From Begonia masoniana (Eukaryota > Streptophyta > Magnoliopsida > Cucurbitales > Begoniaceae): a stretch of DNA of 64,000 bases. The stretch is taken from assembly GCA_022432975.1 (NCBI GenBank), contig CM039510.1, forward strand, positions 9,330,414 to 9,394,413, read 5' to 3'. The first letter of the stretch is position 1, and every line of letters begins with the position of its first letter. The position numbers and the translations under genes were made by a program. Under the pieces are notes generated by a model. That model saw only the letters and a program-made list of their open reading frames with translations. It searched no databases and was not told where the DNA came from. Positions 23,280 to 36,180 of the stretch are shown in pieces.

Positions 23280-25580
23280 CGGGAAATACGAGTACGGAAC
23301 TAGGGGTGTTACACGAACGCCTGCCTTTAAGCGTTCGGGCGCTTCACGTTCTGATTTCCAGAACGTGAAACCCGAACATTAATCGATCGTGCGCCACTCT
23401 ACCCGCGCCCGAACGCCAAACTCTCTGGAAAACCAGAGGGTTCTGCGTTCCAACTCCTTTCCTCCTGCGACCCGTCGCTCCTTCATTTTCTTTTCCTTCT
23501 CCTTCTTTCCTTTTCTCTTGCACCAACTACACCCCTCTTACACAATCCACATACTCTTTTCTCATTCCATTTTCTCACATTTCACTCATTCTTCAAAAAC
23601 ATATTTCTACACCATAGCACTATCACTTTCATACGTTACTCTCGCTATCCATTCACCGACTCAAAATACATTTAAAACATAACCAAATTTCATGAAAACG
23701 AACCGCGTGGTTCCGTTTATAAGCATATCATTTCCGCCTGTTTTTAAAACATTTAAAACTTTACAAAATACTTTCTATTTCCTGTCCAGTCACCAAACGC
23801 CCTAAAACATATCTAAACGTACTAAAATCCATCAAATTCATCATTATCCCAACAATACCCAAAAACTCTCAAAACACCTAACCGTGAGTCTACCCGCCCT
23901 GCCAAAACACATCCCGTCGCCACGAGCACCACCCGTCGACCTCCTATTCTTTGTCATCGAGTTCACACCTGTCACCTACATCATGCAACATAAACAGTAA
24001 GCCTAATGCTTAGTAAGGGAATGCACTATATGGATTTAAAACATTTTACTTAACATATGCAGTTTCTACAGTTTCATCGTACATAATCTTTTCGTTTCGT
24101 TTCATCGTTCATATTCATTTCGTTTCGTTTCATCATACATACATGTAATCCTCTACTAATGGAGGGCGGATTAGTTTCTCCATCTCTAGACGTTCCACAT
24201 ATAAATCTTTATCTGAAGGGTGAACCACTTCCCTCAGATATCATACATTTTCTGCATGTTCCACAATTTACATCTGAAAGGTGAACCACTTCCCTCAGAC
24301 ACTTTACATTTTCGTTTTACATCGTTGTCGTTTCTTCATTCAAATCGTGAAAACATATGCTAAAACATTTTCGTACTTTTTCTAAAACATGATGCATGGG
24401 GAATTTACATATAACATATCATCAAACAGTTCAAAACGTACATGGACATGCTTTGCACATAACGAACTTAACAAACAACTAACATTCTAAGCTACCCGAC
24501 TCATTAATCCCCACAATCAGAAAATCATCATCAAAACAGAAAAACCTAACGTTGACACGATGTAGGGCCTTAAGGGCCGGAAGCCTAACATCCACTTACC
24601 TGGCGTCCGTAGCTAGCCGAGCACCGTCCAAAAGTCGTCTCCACCTAAAGCATTTCACAATTAAGGGCATTAAAACCAATCCGGAATCAACAAATTCTAA
24701 ACTTAAACTAAGTCTCTAGCCAAAGCAATTTCTCCTAAAACTTCTATTTTCTCCATTTAGGCATTTCATCGAGCACATGGTGCTCACAAAATACCAAACT
24801 CCATTAATGGAGATTTTATAACCAAATCTAACCTAAATCCGTCAATAACCACAATCTCACTTAACCATCGTCAATAATCGTAAATAGATCGTCAAAGGAA
24901 ACTAATTTAAACATCCCAACGATTTCTAACCAAAATCGGAGATTCCTAACAAAACCCTAAATCGAAATCAACCCAATCAAAACCTAACCCTAAATCAAAA
25001 TAAACTCGTATAATACTAGAGTCCTTACCTAGGGCTTGGGTTTGTCGAAGAAAACCGAAAGAAACGATCGCCGAAAGAGATGGACGATCGGCGTTGAAGG
25101 AGAAGGCCGCGGGGAGAAAACGTCGCCAAGGGAGAAAGGGAAAAAAAAGGGAAACACGTTCTGAAGAAGGAAAAGTGAAGAGGAGGGGTATTTGTAATTT
25201 TTTATAAAACTTACTTACCAAATTACCTTTTTATCCTCTCACTTGATTTCCTAACGAATCCGTTATTTAACTCATCGGTTTGGTCTCTTCAAAATTTTCT
25301 TATTCTTCCATAAATCCATATTAATCACTAGGGTTCTAACGAAACTCTCCGTTTGTAAAACGGACTTAATTTACCATTTTTACGACTTAAAATACTATAG
25401 GCGGAAAACCGTAACTCGGCGTTACACCATCGATTTGGATTTCTAAAAATTTACTTATTCTTCCAAAAATCCTTATAAATTCCTGAGATCCTAATAAAAC
25501 CTCCCACTCGCAAAACGGGCATATAATTATTATTTACAAAAATGCCCCTAAAGCGGAAACCCGAAAACTCGGGTGTTACA

Positions 25581-27925
25581 TCCTTCCCTCCTTAATTGGA
25601 ATTTTGTCCCCAAAATTATTGCTTGGCTAATCTTCCAATTACTCATCCTCACACTATCGAAGTACGATTATCGTAATACTAACCTTGACACCCTTATGGT
25701 CTCTTTCACCCTTCGGGTCTTGATAGTTTCCTTTATCTCCAAAGCTCTAAATCCTTCTAACTATGCACTTCGTAATTCAACCGCTCATTCACTCATCGAC
25801 TTCGACTTAATCCTTTGTCACATAGAACCTCGAATTTCCTCTAACTTAACTTCAACTCAAATTTGTCCCTCGAGCTAAGCTTATTCAGTTTATAACTCTT
25901 CAAATTTCGTGACAACAATTTGTACCTAATCACTTCAAATCCTTAAAGCTCCTTCAATTTTATAACGCTAAGGACCTAATACTTAGGTCTCTCATCCTAA
26001 TCCTCTGTTTCGAACTCTTCTTTACACTACTATCTCTTTTCCAATTTATCAATCTCATTTTCTAAACCTACTTACCTTGGGCAATCATGGAATTTCCTTA
26101 GCTACTCTAATGCCGTTCCTGTATACAGAACTTTTGTTACTTAAATCTTTTCCTTTTTGCTCTCAAGGTGTTCTCTAAGTCTCTACAATCTTGTCCAACA
26201 TGCTCGTTTTATACCACTCTTACCTCGGTCATCATCAATAACTAATGAATTCTTAAAACTAAACAAATTCGTTAGACCATTTACTCAACACCTTATGGGC
26301 GCTTAAACAATTCACGTTACCTATGAGTCGGATCTTTCCTATACCTCTTGTTCTAATTTCACATTCAAGCTAGTTTGCACAGTCTTCGTGCAAATTTCTC
26401 TTCCTTTCATCCAATATGCTCCAAATTTTACAACCTCCACTACTTGACTCATAACTCAACCTTCCCTTGAATCTAGTAAATTTTTCTCACTTATCTCTAT
26501 GACTCTATTTGAAGCCCAAATATTTACGTAACCGGCCATTTTGTCTTACATCACTTAGTCTCTTTTCCTCAAGTCGCGATCTTCTTCACACACTTAAGTT
26601 TATCAACATTAACCTTAGTTATTTACAAGGTCATTGGCTTCGACTTCACATTCAAGCTTAACTTCCAATCTAAGCCCTTCATTTAATTAACAAAGTGTCC
26701 TGCACTCATTCTTAATGTCCCACAAGGACCTCTTCGAAGTTACTAACTAGTCTGCTATCTCTCATTTCTTCCTAGTCAGGTTCTAAATATCCTACTCGGC
26801 TTCTTCACAATGGTTTATCTAACAACTTTCTTGTTAGCAAACTTGTTGTAGGTAGATTTACAATCTTAATCTAAATCTTCTAAAATTTCCAAATCTTGCC
26901 TCTCGGGTCCTTTAATTACTAAAGTTCCTACTTCCATCTTGGAGGTAAGTCACAGGTTACGGTGTTTAATTCGAACTACATCAACTTCAGACTTACTACT
27001 TATCTCTTATCTTTCTAAACCAAAAATTCGAAATCAACCACTCGTTACTTTTCCTAATTAGTACTCATTCTTTCGAACCACTAATCCGTTTAACATTGCA
27101 CTATACCTAAAATCCTGACCTTTACTTTAGGGTGTTACATTCCTCCCAATTAGCCGACGCATCTAAATCCCTAAATCAACTATACTCTCATCTGCTTGCC
27201 CCATACTCTCCGAACAACACGCACTCATGACTTGATGCGTCTATTACTTATAGACCGCCCTTAGCTTAACTAAATTTTCTCTCATATCGCGTTGGTTGTA
27301 AACCTCACATATCAAAAGAGAAACCAATCCATCGTTATCGACTAACCTTCTAAATTGGTACACATCTCCTCGAGAAAGTCTAAGTCTTATAACTTAAATA
27401 CCACCTTACACAAGATTCCCTATTTTCTAATGTCTCTAAGTCTAAATTTACCAACCTTATTTAGATCTCAATATTTCCCCTTTCAAAATTGGTCAATACG
27501 AACACTCCTATGTAACCACCCTGACTATATATCCTAGACTTCGTATCGATCAATCGCATTGTCTTTGTAAAAGTAAGCAACACGTCTCTTACTCTCTCGA
27601 TAGTTTACTTAAGCTAAACTCTCGAAGAATGTCTTCGTCTAGATAACTTCAACTTAACTCGAGTCTAAAATATACAAGTTTCTACTACTTCCTCTTATTC
27701 ACTTAGAGGTACTAGCGGTATCAAGGTTAGGTTACCTATCTTAATGCATAACTATTCCTGTTCAAAGTTTACGTCGTCTTGCATTCAACCTATCGTTGTT
27801 AACTCTCCCACCTAATGTTCTCCATCCCTTTGTCTATTTCTATCTTTTTTTTTTTTTTTAGACATCTTACTGTTAAATTCTTACTCTAAAATACACCTCG
27901 ATTTTAATGTTCTTCATTCTATAGA
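25581..27925 (-). other. Element E internal region without recognisable genes
   Basis: It starts with a polypurine tract on the minus strand (AAGGAGGGAAGGA) next to the 3' LTR. No frame shows protease, RT or integrase motifs. Around 27130-27146 'gggtgttacattcctccc' looks like a second LTR-end plus polypurine-tract junction, suggesting an internal rearrangement. A poly-T run lies near 27848-27860. Confidence 0.6.
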
Positions 27926-28480
27926 CTACCGAAATAAAATCTTACCTGGGACCACACTTGGTTGGGCGGCTTCCCTATCATCGGTCATAGCAATTATCCT
28001 CGAAGGACCACTCGGCAACTTCTTGTTTGGCCCTAGACAATCTCTGGCCTTGTGACCCCTTTTATCGCACCTAAAACATCGATCCGAATGCAGTCTACAT
28101 TCCTCGAAATGACTCTTCCGGCATGTAGGGCACAAAGGAGCTTGACGAGCTCCACGAGGTCGTTTGCTTTTGTCCTGCACAATGGACGAATCGTTGGGCC
28201 TCTTAATGCCCCTCACTGGTTGTGGCCTCTCATCGACTAGGGGTAGCTGATGATCACTTAGGGACCCCTCAACCTGGATCGGATCCATAGCACATTCATC
28301 TAATATCGGAGGTCGGAATTGCCTATTTTGTTCTCTATCCCTGTTCCATGAAGTACTACCTTGTCCGTGATCATTTCTATCTCGGTTGAGTAAAATCTCT
28401 ATCTGTTCTGATTGTCGGTGCACTACGTCTATAAGCTGGCTAATAAGATTCTCCTCAGGTTTCTTAGGTGCTTTCGGCAT
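27926..28480 (-). CDS. Element E mini-gag: N-terminal segment plus zinc-knuckle nucleocapsid, capsid missing
   Basis: The ATG at 28480 (MPKAPKK) lies 10 nt after a predicted leader intron. This gives about 184 codons without a stop; the frame stays open upstream through the intron, so the longer frame is not the protein. The N-terminus has a putative helical segment (ISQLIDVVHRQSEQIEILL) matching the start of A and B gag. Then, in frame, the roughly 150-residue capsid body with ARHWWDS is absent, and the sequence resumes at GIKRPND, CPTCRKSHFEEC and the zinc knuckle CFRCDKRGHKARDC. It ends just before where protease would begin. It may bind element RNA but should not form a normal shell alone. 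Confidence 0.75.
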   Translation of the reverse strand: MPKAPKKPEENLISQLIDVVHRQSEQIEILLNRDRNDHGQGSTSWNRDREQNRQFRPPILDECAMDPIQVEGSLSDHQLPLVDERPQPVRGIKRPNDSSIVQDKSKRPRGARQAPLCPTCRKSHFEECRLHSDRCFRCDKRGHKARDCLGPNKKLPSGPSRIIAMTDDREAAQPSVVPGKILFR

Positions 28481-28490
28481 TTTCTTGTTC

Positions 28491-28556
28491 CTAGACACAT
28501 TAAGAAACACATACAAAATAAACAATTTAGAATCATACTTAAACTTAAACACTTAC
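28491..28556 (-). other. Predicted leader intron (66 nt) upstream of mini-gag, element E
   Basis: Donor GACC|GTAAGTGTTT at 28556 and acceptor GTGTCTAG|GAAC at 28491/28490, the same position relative to the gag ATG as in A, B and H. Confidence 0.6.
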
Positions 28557-28628
28557 GGTCGATGGAGAGTCCTCGTGCGGCGGTGTGTTTTTGGCAGGCA
28601 TTTCACAGAAATCGCTTTTAAAACTCTG

Positions 28629-28642
28629 TCTCTCTGATACCA
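28629..28642 (-). promoter_or_regulatory. Element E primer-binding site
   Basis: The minus strand reads TGGTATCAGAGAGA close to the LTR end; 11 bases match the initiator Met tRNA type. Confidence 0.8.
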
Positions 28643-30460
28643 TAACTGTGACGACCCCAACCCGATCAGGGCCGCCACGGACTTGCCGTGACATAATCAT
28701 TACCGAAGCCCTAGTATTTTTTGCATAAACTTTTTCATTTTTACTTTAAACATAACCCAAAACCCTTAAACAAACTAACCCTAACGTAACTTTAACTTTA
28801 AACTCTCGTAACCACGTAAATTTTTCTATTTATATCACTCATAACGTTTCGACTTCTAAACCATTAAATTGAAGTCTCGGATTGTTGAAATCCCTTAAAA
28901 TCACTCATTCCTCGATCATCAAAACATGACACTAATATAACCTATACTCAAGAAAACAAACTGCCTTTGGATAAAATTAAAACAATTGGATTGAAGTTTA
29001 AAACAGATAAAACAATATTCAAAAACCATTAAAAATAACTAAAAATGCATCGGTCATAGGCTATCGAAACAGGGGAGGGACAGAAGGGGCAATTAAGCCC
29101 AAAAATGCACAGGCGACCGAACGCATGAAGTTGTGCGTTCGGGCGCCCCTCGCCTAACCGCCCGAACGCCTGCCTTTAAGCGTTCGGGCGCTTCATGTTC
29201 TGATTTCCAGAACGTGAAACCCGAACATTAATCGATCGTGCGCCACTCTACCCGCGCCCGAACGCCAAACTCTCTGGAAAACAACAGGGTTCTGCGTTCC
29301 AACTCCTTTCCTCCTGCGACCCGTCGCTCCTTCATTTTCTTTTCCTTCTCCTTCTTTCCTTTTCTCTTGCACCAACTACACCCCTCTTACACAATCCACA
29401 TACTCTTTTCTCATTCCATTTTCTCACATTTCACTCATTCTTCAAAAACATATTTCTACACCATAGCACTATCACTTTCATACGTTACTCTCGCTATCCG
29501 TTCACCGACTCAAAATACATTTAAAACATAACCAAATTTCATGAAAACGAACCGCGTGGTTCCGTTTATAAGCATATCATTTCCGCCTGTTTTTAAAACA
29601 TTTAAAACTTTACAAAATACTTTCTATTTCCTATCCAGTCACCAAACGCCCTAAAATATATCTAAACGTACTAAAATCCATCAAATTCATCATTATCCCA
29701 ACAATACCCAAAACTCTCAAAACACCTAACCGTGAGTCTACCCGCCCTGCCAAAACACATCCCGTCGCCACGAGCACCACCCGTCGACCTCCTATTCTTT
29801 GTCATCGAGTTCACACCTGTCACCTACATCATGCAACATAAACAGTAAGCCTAATGCTTAGTAAGGGAATGCACTATATGGATTTAAAACATTTTACTTA
29901 ACATATGCAGTTTCTACAGTTTCATCATACATAATCTTTTCGTTTCGTTTCATCGTTCATATTCATTTCGTTTCGTTTCATCATACATACATGTAATCCT
30001 CTACCAATGGAGGGCGGATTAGTTTCTCCATCTCTAGACGTTCCACATATAAATCTTTATCTGAAGGGTGAACCACTTCCCTCAGATATCATACATTTTC
30101 TGGACGTTACACAATTTACATCTGAAGGGTGAACCACTTCCCTCAGACACTTTACATTTTCGTTTTACATCGTTGTCGTTTCTTCGTTCAAATCGTGAAA
30201 ACATATGCTAAAACATTTTCGTACTTTTTCTAAAACATGATGCATGGGGAATTTACATATAACATATCATCAAGACATATCATCAAACAGTTCAAAACGT
30301 ACATGGACATGCTTTACACATAACGAACTTAACAAACAACTAACATTCTAAGCTACCCGACTCATTAATCCCCACAATCAGAAAATCATCATCAAAACAG
30401 AAAAACCTAACGTTGACACGATGTAGGGCCTTAAGGGCCGGAAGCCTAACATCCACTTAC

Positions 30461-30505
30461 CTGGCGTCCGTAGCTAGCCGAGCACCGTCCAAAAGTCGTC
30501 TCCAC
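30461..30505 (-). other. Predicted LTR mini-exon, 45 nt (E 5' LTR)
   Basis: Acceptor GCTTTAG|GTGGAG and donor ACGCCAG|GTAAGTGG on the minus strand. The copy in the 3' LTR is 24600-24644. Confidence 0.6.
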
Positions 30506-31060
30506 CTAAAGCATTTCACAATTAAGGGCATTAAAACCAATCGTGAATCAACGAATTCTAAACTTAAACTAAGTCTCTAGCCAAAGCAATTTCTCCTAAA
30601 ACTTCTATTTTCTCCATTTAGGCATTTCATCGAGCACGTGGTGCTCACAAAATACCAAACTCCATTAATGGAGATTTTACAACCAAATCTAACCTAAATC
30701 CGTCAATAACCACAATCTCACTTAACCATCGTCAATAATCATAAATAGATCGTCAAAGGAAACTAATTTAAACATCCCAACGATTTCTAACCAAAATCGG
30801 AGATTCCTAACAAAACCCTAAATCGAAATCAACCCAATTAAAACCTAACCCTAAATCAAAATAAACTCGTATAATACTAGAGTCCGTACCTAGGGCTTGG
30901 GTTTGTCGAAGAAAACCGAAAGAAACGATCGCCGGAAGACATGGACGATCGGCGTTGAAGGAGAAGGCCGCGGGGAGAAAACGTCGCCAAGGGAGAAAGG
31001 GAAAAAAAAGGGAAACACGTTCTGGAGAAGGAAAAGTGAAGAGGAGGGGTATTTGTAATT

Positions 31061-31070
31061 TTTTATAAAA
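31061..31070 (-). promoter_or_regulatory. TATA-like box of LTR E
   Basis: TTTTATAAAA reads the same on both strands and lies about 370 bp from the sense start of the LTR, just upstream of the pyrimidine-rich leader. Confidence 0.5.
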
Positions 31071-32715
31071 CTTACTTACCAAATTACCTTTTTACCCTCT
31101 CACTTGATTTCCTAACGAATCCGTTATTTAACTCATCGGTTTGGTCTCTTCAAAATTTTCTTATTCTTCCATAAATCCATATTAATCACTAGGGTTCTAA
31201 CGAAACTCTCTGTTCGTAAAACGGACTTAATTTACCATTTTTACGACTTAAAGTACTATAGGCGGAAAACCGTAACTCGGCGTTACACCATCGATTTGGA
31301 TTTCTAAAAATTTACTTATTCTTCCAAAAATCCTTATAAATTCTTGAGATCCTAATAAAACCTCCCACTCGCAAAACGAGCATATAATTATCATTTACAA
31401 AAATGCCCCTAAAGCGGAAACCCGAAAACTCGGGTGTTACATATTCATACTCAAGTCTTCATCCTTGTTCATCATTCATTTTCATTGTTCATAATCATCA
31501 TTCATATACATCATTCATGTTCATCGTTCATATTCATTGTTCATAATCATCATGCATATACATCATTCATGTTCATCGTTCATATTCTTCGTTCACGTTG
31601 TGTGGATTAAGGGAGGATTTGTGCTGGTAAAGGGGGTTTGACAGTGAGAGTGCACATATTTCCCTTGCGGGTCGTATCATGGTCCTTCTTTTGGACAGTG
31701 ACATACGCCAAACCGCCCCCAACCCTCACTTAATTCACGTTGCATAAGTTTTATATTCTTATCTTGTTCATGAGAAAATATACTCTTAAAACATTTTCAT
31801 ATGCATAAAACATTCATGATGCATGAACATGAAGATTCTTAAATCGTCAAGCTACATAATAGAGCACCATTCGACATGAAACCTTACCATTGAGCTAATC
31901 ATCAGCATAAACATTAGACAGTAACATAAGGGAAACTTCTAGTCATCGTATGAGTTTTCTACCTAGTATCCTTTGATGTAGGGTCCTAATGACCGAGAAA
32001 CCTACACATTCACTTACCTGGTCTCCTTAGCAATTTGAGCTCTTTTCTCTTCAAACTTCTTCACCTAAAACATTTACATTGCAATAGTTAAAACAAAATC
32101 CTATTAGTTCTAATCACAAGTCATCTTAGGATCTAATAGCTATAGTCACTCCTGAATCCTTAGTATAGTTCTCAGTGCAATTTGAAATCCAAAACCCAGA
32201 ACAGACAGATTCGCTTAGCAATAACTCAGGGTTGGTTGTTTAATGTCCAAAATCGATTCGGAGTGACATTAGCACTTTCAGATTTTAAAATACTCTTACT
32301 AATACTCAGCCATTGAAGAGTCCAGAACTTCAACACATAGCTGAAAACAGAGATTAACGACTAAAAGGTAGCTACATTGCGAAACTCGTACCTCGAGCAC
32401 AAAGTAGTCGAGAAGCAGCAAGGAAACCGATCGTCGAAGGAGGGATTTCCAGCTGACAGAGAGCGAGAGCTCGAGAGGAGAAATCGCCGAGAGTAAGAGA
32501 TGACGGCTACAGTGGTTTAAATGAGGTTTGAATCCTTGCCATTTTCATTAAATACTAGCCTCAATCCTCCATTATTACAACTTTGCTACTCAACCTAGTT
32601 TAAATCCACATGTAATTAATTAAGCTTGGCATAAAATTCTAAATCGTGAAGATTGAATAATCATGGCCGTTAATTCAGTTAGGAAGTCACCATGTTGAAG
32701 TTGTCGGGTGTTACA

Positions 32716-32729
32716 TCCACCCCTCCTTA
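32716..32729 (-). promoter_or_regulatory. Element B polypurine tract
   Basis: Minus strand AAGGAGGGGTGGA abuts the 3' LTR, identical to element A. Confidence 0.85.
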
Positions 32730-32756
32730 AACAAAATTTTCGTCCCTGAAAATTGA

Positions 32757-34562
32757 TCAAGCGAAGAGTTCTGGATATTTGTCCATCATGTCCTGCTGTC
32801 TTTCCCATGTGGCTTCCTCAATACCATGATTCATCCATAAAACTTTCACGAGGGGGATTTCCTTATTCCTCAGAGTTTTCACTGCAGATTCCAAAATTCG
32901 CACTGGCTTCTCTTCATACGTTAGTGTCGGCTCAATCTCAAAATCCACTGATTTAACAACCTGTGTAGGGTCCCGTATGCATTTTCTTAACATTGACATA
33001 TGGAAGACATTATGAATCCTTTCCAATGATGGAGGCAATTGCAATCTATAAGCCGTACTGCCAATCCTTTCTAAGACGGAGAATGGTCCAATAAATCGTG
33101 GGTTTAGCTTTCCTTTCTTACCAAATCTTAAAACTCCTTTAAATGGTGAAATCCTCAGGAAAACTTCATCACCAACAGAAAACTCAAGGTCTCTTCTCCT
33201 CTGGTCTGCATAACTCTTCTGTCGGCTCTGTGCAGTTATCATTCTTTTCCTAATAGTGGCAATCTTGTCCGACATCTGTTGCAAAATCTCGGGACCTAGG
33301 AGTTTTGCTTCACCGACCTCATCCCAGTACAAAGGTGTCCTGCACTTCCTGCCATACAGTGCTTCATAAGGTGCCATACCTATGGTGGACTGGTAACTAT
33401 TCTTGTAAGAGAATTCAACCAATGGCAGGTATCGACTCCACAACGTCTGGAACTCAAGCACACATGCCCTCAACATATCCTCAAGTATTTGAATCGTCCG
33501 TTCAGATTGTCCATCAGTTTGTGGGTGGAAGGCAGTGCTGAAAGATAACTTTGATCCTAATGTGCCTTGCAAACTTTGCCAAAATCTTGAGGTGAATCTA
33601 GGATCACGATCGGATACAATAGATAAAGGAATTCCATGCAATCTGATGATTTCTTGGACATACAGATCAGCAAGCTGATCCATTGTGAAAGTCATTCTTA
33701 CAGGTATAAAGTGTGCCGACTTTGTCATTCTATCAACCACGACCCAAATACTATCATGTCCTTTAGTTGTCTTTGGCAAACCTACAACAAAATCCATGGC
33801 AATGTTTTCCCACTTCCATTTAGGGATTGGTAGGGGTTGAAGGGTACCTCCTGGGCGTTGGTGTTCTGCTTTAACCTGTTGGCATACCAAACATAACTCC
33901 ACATATATAGCAACATCCCTCTTCATATTTGGCCACCAATAATGCAACCTTAAATCCCAATACATCTTGGTACTACCAGGATGCACGGAAAAGGAAGAAG
34001 AATGAGCTTCAGCCAAGATCAACTCACGCAACTCCTTATCATTCTGAATGTACCATCGGTTCTTAAATTTCAAAATACCATCATTAGAGAGACTGAACTC
34101 CGAGGAGGCGTCCTTTAACTTACTCATCATGCTACTATTCTCCTTCGAATCCTTTTGTTGTGCCTCTTTGATCCTGTCCAAAATAGTTGGTCGGATAGAT
34201 AAACCAGCTAGTAAAAATGACAGCTCGGGAACTATTTCCAATTCGAACCTCTGAACTTCCTTCCTCAAAGGTATAGACATGGTTGATAACGCGGGTTGCA
34301 TTGTCGTTGACATTCTGCTTAAAGCATCGGCTACAGCATTAGCCTTGCCTGGATGATACTTAATTTCGAAGTCATAGTCTTTAACAAATTCTAACCAACG
34401 TCTCTGTCTCATGTTTAATTCATTTTGAGTAAAGAGGTACTTTAGGCTTTTATGGTCGAAAAATACCTCACACTGTTGTCCATACAGATAATGTCTCCAA
34501 ATCTTTAATGCAAACACAACTGCGGCTAATTCCAAATCGTGAGTGGAGGTAGTTCTGTTCAT
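32757..34562 (-). pseudogene. Element B pol C-terminal part: RNase H, integrase, chromodomain
   Basis: 601 open codons. They contain RNase H ([47 protein letters not shown]), the integrase zinc-binding region ([13 protein letters not shown]), the DDE core ([35 protein letters not shown]), GPF/Y (FIGPFSVL) and the chromodomain ([18 protein letters not shown]). The Asp in the SDHKSLKY motif of A is FDHKSLKY here, so the catalytic-site neighbour is changed. A 1-nt insertion at about 34550 separates it from the upstream RT/RNase H frame. Confidence 0.93.
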
Positions 34563-36180
34563 AATTCTTTAACTGCCTGGAAGCATAAGCCACGACCTTG
34601 CCGTCCTGCATCAAGACACACCCCAATCCAACTTTGGATGCATCACAATAAACACTAAACTTTCCTCCTTCAGTTGGGAGAGTCAAAAGTGGGGTTGTCG
34701 TTAACTTCTGCTTGAGTGTCTGGAAGCCATCTTCATAAGCTTCGGTCCAAGAGTACTTGGTGTCCTTCTTTGTCAAACTAGTTAAAGGCTTAGCTATCAT
34801 AGAAAATCCTTTAATAAACTTCATATAATAGCCTGCCAAACCAAGAAAACTACGGACTTCACTGACATTCCTCGGCTGTGGCCAGTCCTTAACATCCTGA
34901 ATCTTAGTTGGATCTACTGATATACCCTCAGCAGAAATGACATGGCCTAAAAAGTTAACCTTATCCAACCAAAATTCACACTTGGATAACTTGGCATAAA
35001 GTTGTTGCTATCTCAGGGTGGTCAAAACTATCCTTAAATGTTCTTCGTGGTCAGTTTCAGTCTGTGAGTATATGAGAATATCATCTATGAATACAATCAC
35101 AAATTTGTCCAAGTAATCACAAAACACTCGATTCATCAAATCCATAAAAGCTGCAGGTGCATTGGTTAACCCAAGCGACATCACAAGGAATTCATAATGT
35201 CCATAACGGGTCCTAAAAGCTGTCTTAGGTATATCACTTTCCTTAACTTTCAGTTGGTAGTACCCCGACCGCAAGTCAATCTTTGAAAACACCTTAGCTC
35301 CTTGTAATTGGTCAAACAAGTCGTCAATTTGGGGCAAGGGGTATTTATTCTTAATTGTCAACTTGTTCAGTTCTCGGTAATCTATGCACATCCTTAGGGA
35401 ACCATCTTTCTTCTTAACGAATAACACAGGTGCACCCCAGGGAGAACTACTAGAGCGTATGAATCCCTTGTCTACTAATTCCTGTAGTTGGACTTTTAAC
35501 TCCTTTAGTTCAACAGGCGCCATGCGATAAGGATTCTTAGATACAGGTAATGCCTCGGGATACGTATCAATTACAAATTCTATTTCTCTATCGGGTGGTA
35601 ATCCTAGCAAATCATCCATAAACACATCAGGAAACTCTTTGACTATAGAAATATCTTGCAGCTCTACTTTGTTCTTTACCCGAATATCGATTACACTAGC
35701 TAGATAACTCTCACAACCATCTTTCAATAACCGTTGAGCCTCTAGCGAGGATATAATCGGTATTTTACTTATTTTTGGGATAGCTTGGAAAGTGTACTGA
35801 TCTCCATTAGGGGGTCAAAACTCGACTAATCCAGACCTACAACTTATCGTGGCATAATGCCTGGATAACCAATCCATTCCTAATATAACTTCATATCCCT
35901 TCATGTCAACTACAATCAGTTCTACATATAACTTCTTATCTCCTAGGGACACAATATCACCTTTCAATATCTGCTCAGAATACAAGGACTTTCCTGATGG
36001 TAACATCACACTATATGGCCTATCAGCTGGTAAATATTCTAACTTATGCTTACACGCAAACAAGGTTGCAATAAATAAGTGTGTGGCTCCTGTGTCTATA
36101 AGTGTATAAGCAGAAACATCACAGATCATAATTGTACCTGTTATGACCGTATGCTGCATGGTGTCTTCGTCTTCCATCAT
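34468..36180 (-). pseudogene. Element B protease, RT and RNase H start, three stops/frameshifts
   Basis: From upstream: 36180-35815 has protease with LIDTGATH and EVILGMDWL, ending at a TGA where A has Arg. 35727-35008 has RT with [39 protein letters not shown] and FIDDILIYS, ending at a TAG after TTLR. 34968-34468 has the RT end ([20 protein letters not shown]) and RNase H ([15 protein letters not shown]), then the frameshift. All domains are recognisable, but no full polyprotein can be read. Confidence 0.92.

Larger units (their letters stand above)
20800..23313 (+). mobile_element. Element F: solo LTR, 2514 bp
   Basis: Ends are TGTAATATCCGG and AGGGGTGTTACA. A perfect TSD cgaac lies at 20795-20799 and 23314-23318, and the empty site is preserved in the E 5' LTR. 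Plus orientation follows from TATA, donor, mini-exon and acceptor order. The same family recurs at 49885-52379 (F2) and 60532-64000 (K). No coding sequence. Confidence 0.92.
20279..25580 (-). repeat. Element E 3' LTR, split by solo LTR F
   Basis: It starts TGTGACGACCCCAACC and ends CTCGGGTGTTACA. F interrupts it after 'cgcccgaac', and the partner LTR reads through at about 29160. The mini-exon copy is 24600-24644. Confidence 0.92.
20279..31441 (-). mobile_element. Element E: gag-only (TR-GAG/LARD-like) non-autonomous LTR retrotransposon
   Basis: TSD tattc (20274-20278 and 31442-31446). LTRs are 28647-31441 (2795 bp) and 20279-20799 plus 23319-25580 (2783 bp once F is removed). The internal region is only about 3.07 kb. 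It has an open short gag next to the PBS end and no recognisable protease, RT, RNase H or integrase. The two LTRs differ at few positions, so insertion looks fairly recent. Mobility would depend on enzymes of an autonomous relative. Confidence 0.88.
28647..31441 (-). repeat. Element E 5' LTR, 2795 bp
   Basis: Complete copy with TGTGACGACCCC and CGGGTGTTACA ends. It preserves the empty site of F (about 29160). It carries a TATA-like TTTTATAAAA, first donor CCCTAG|GTACGG at about 30889, mini-exon 30505-30461, and acceptor GATGTAG|GTGAC at about 29824. Two 'ctgaagggtgaaccacttcc' repeats (about 30060-30150) lie in intron 2. Confidence 0.92.
18931..32715 (-). repeat. Element B 3' LTR, split by element E
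   Basis: Parts 18931-20278 and 31447-32715. It matches the 5' LTR closely, and the interruption falls at tcatattc, where the 5' LTR (about 38685-38695) has the uninterrupted sequence. The mini-exon copy is 32018-32064. Confidence 0.92.

Noticed and set aside
23389..23682. 97-codon frame in LTR E, repeated at 29238-29531
   Set aside because: Present twice only because it lies in both LTRs of the same element; composition is that of a CT-rich repeat and no protein motif is seen.
25581..27925. Degenerate pol in the internal region of element E
   Set aside because: I looked for DD catalytic RT cores, DTG/DSG protease sites and integrase motifs on the minus strand and saw none, so no pol pseudogene is annotated.
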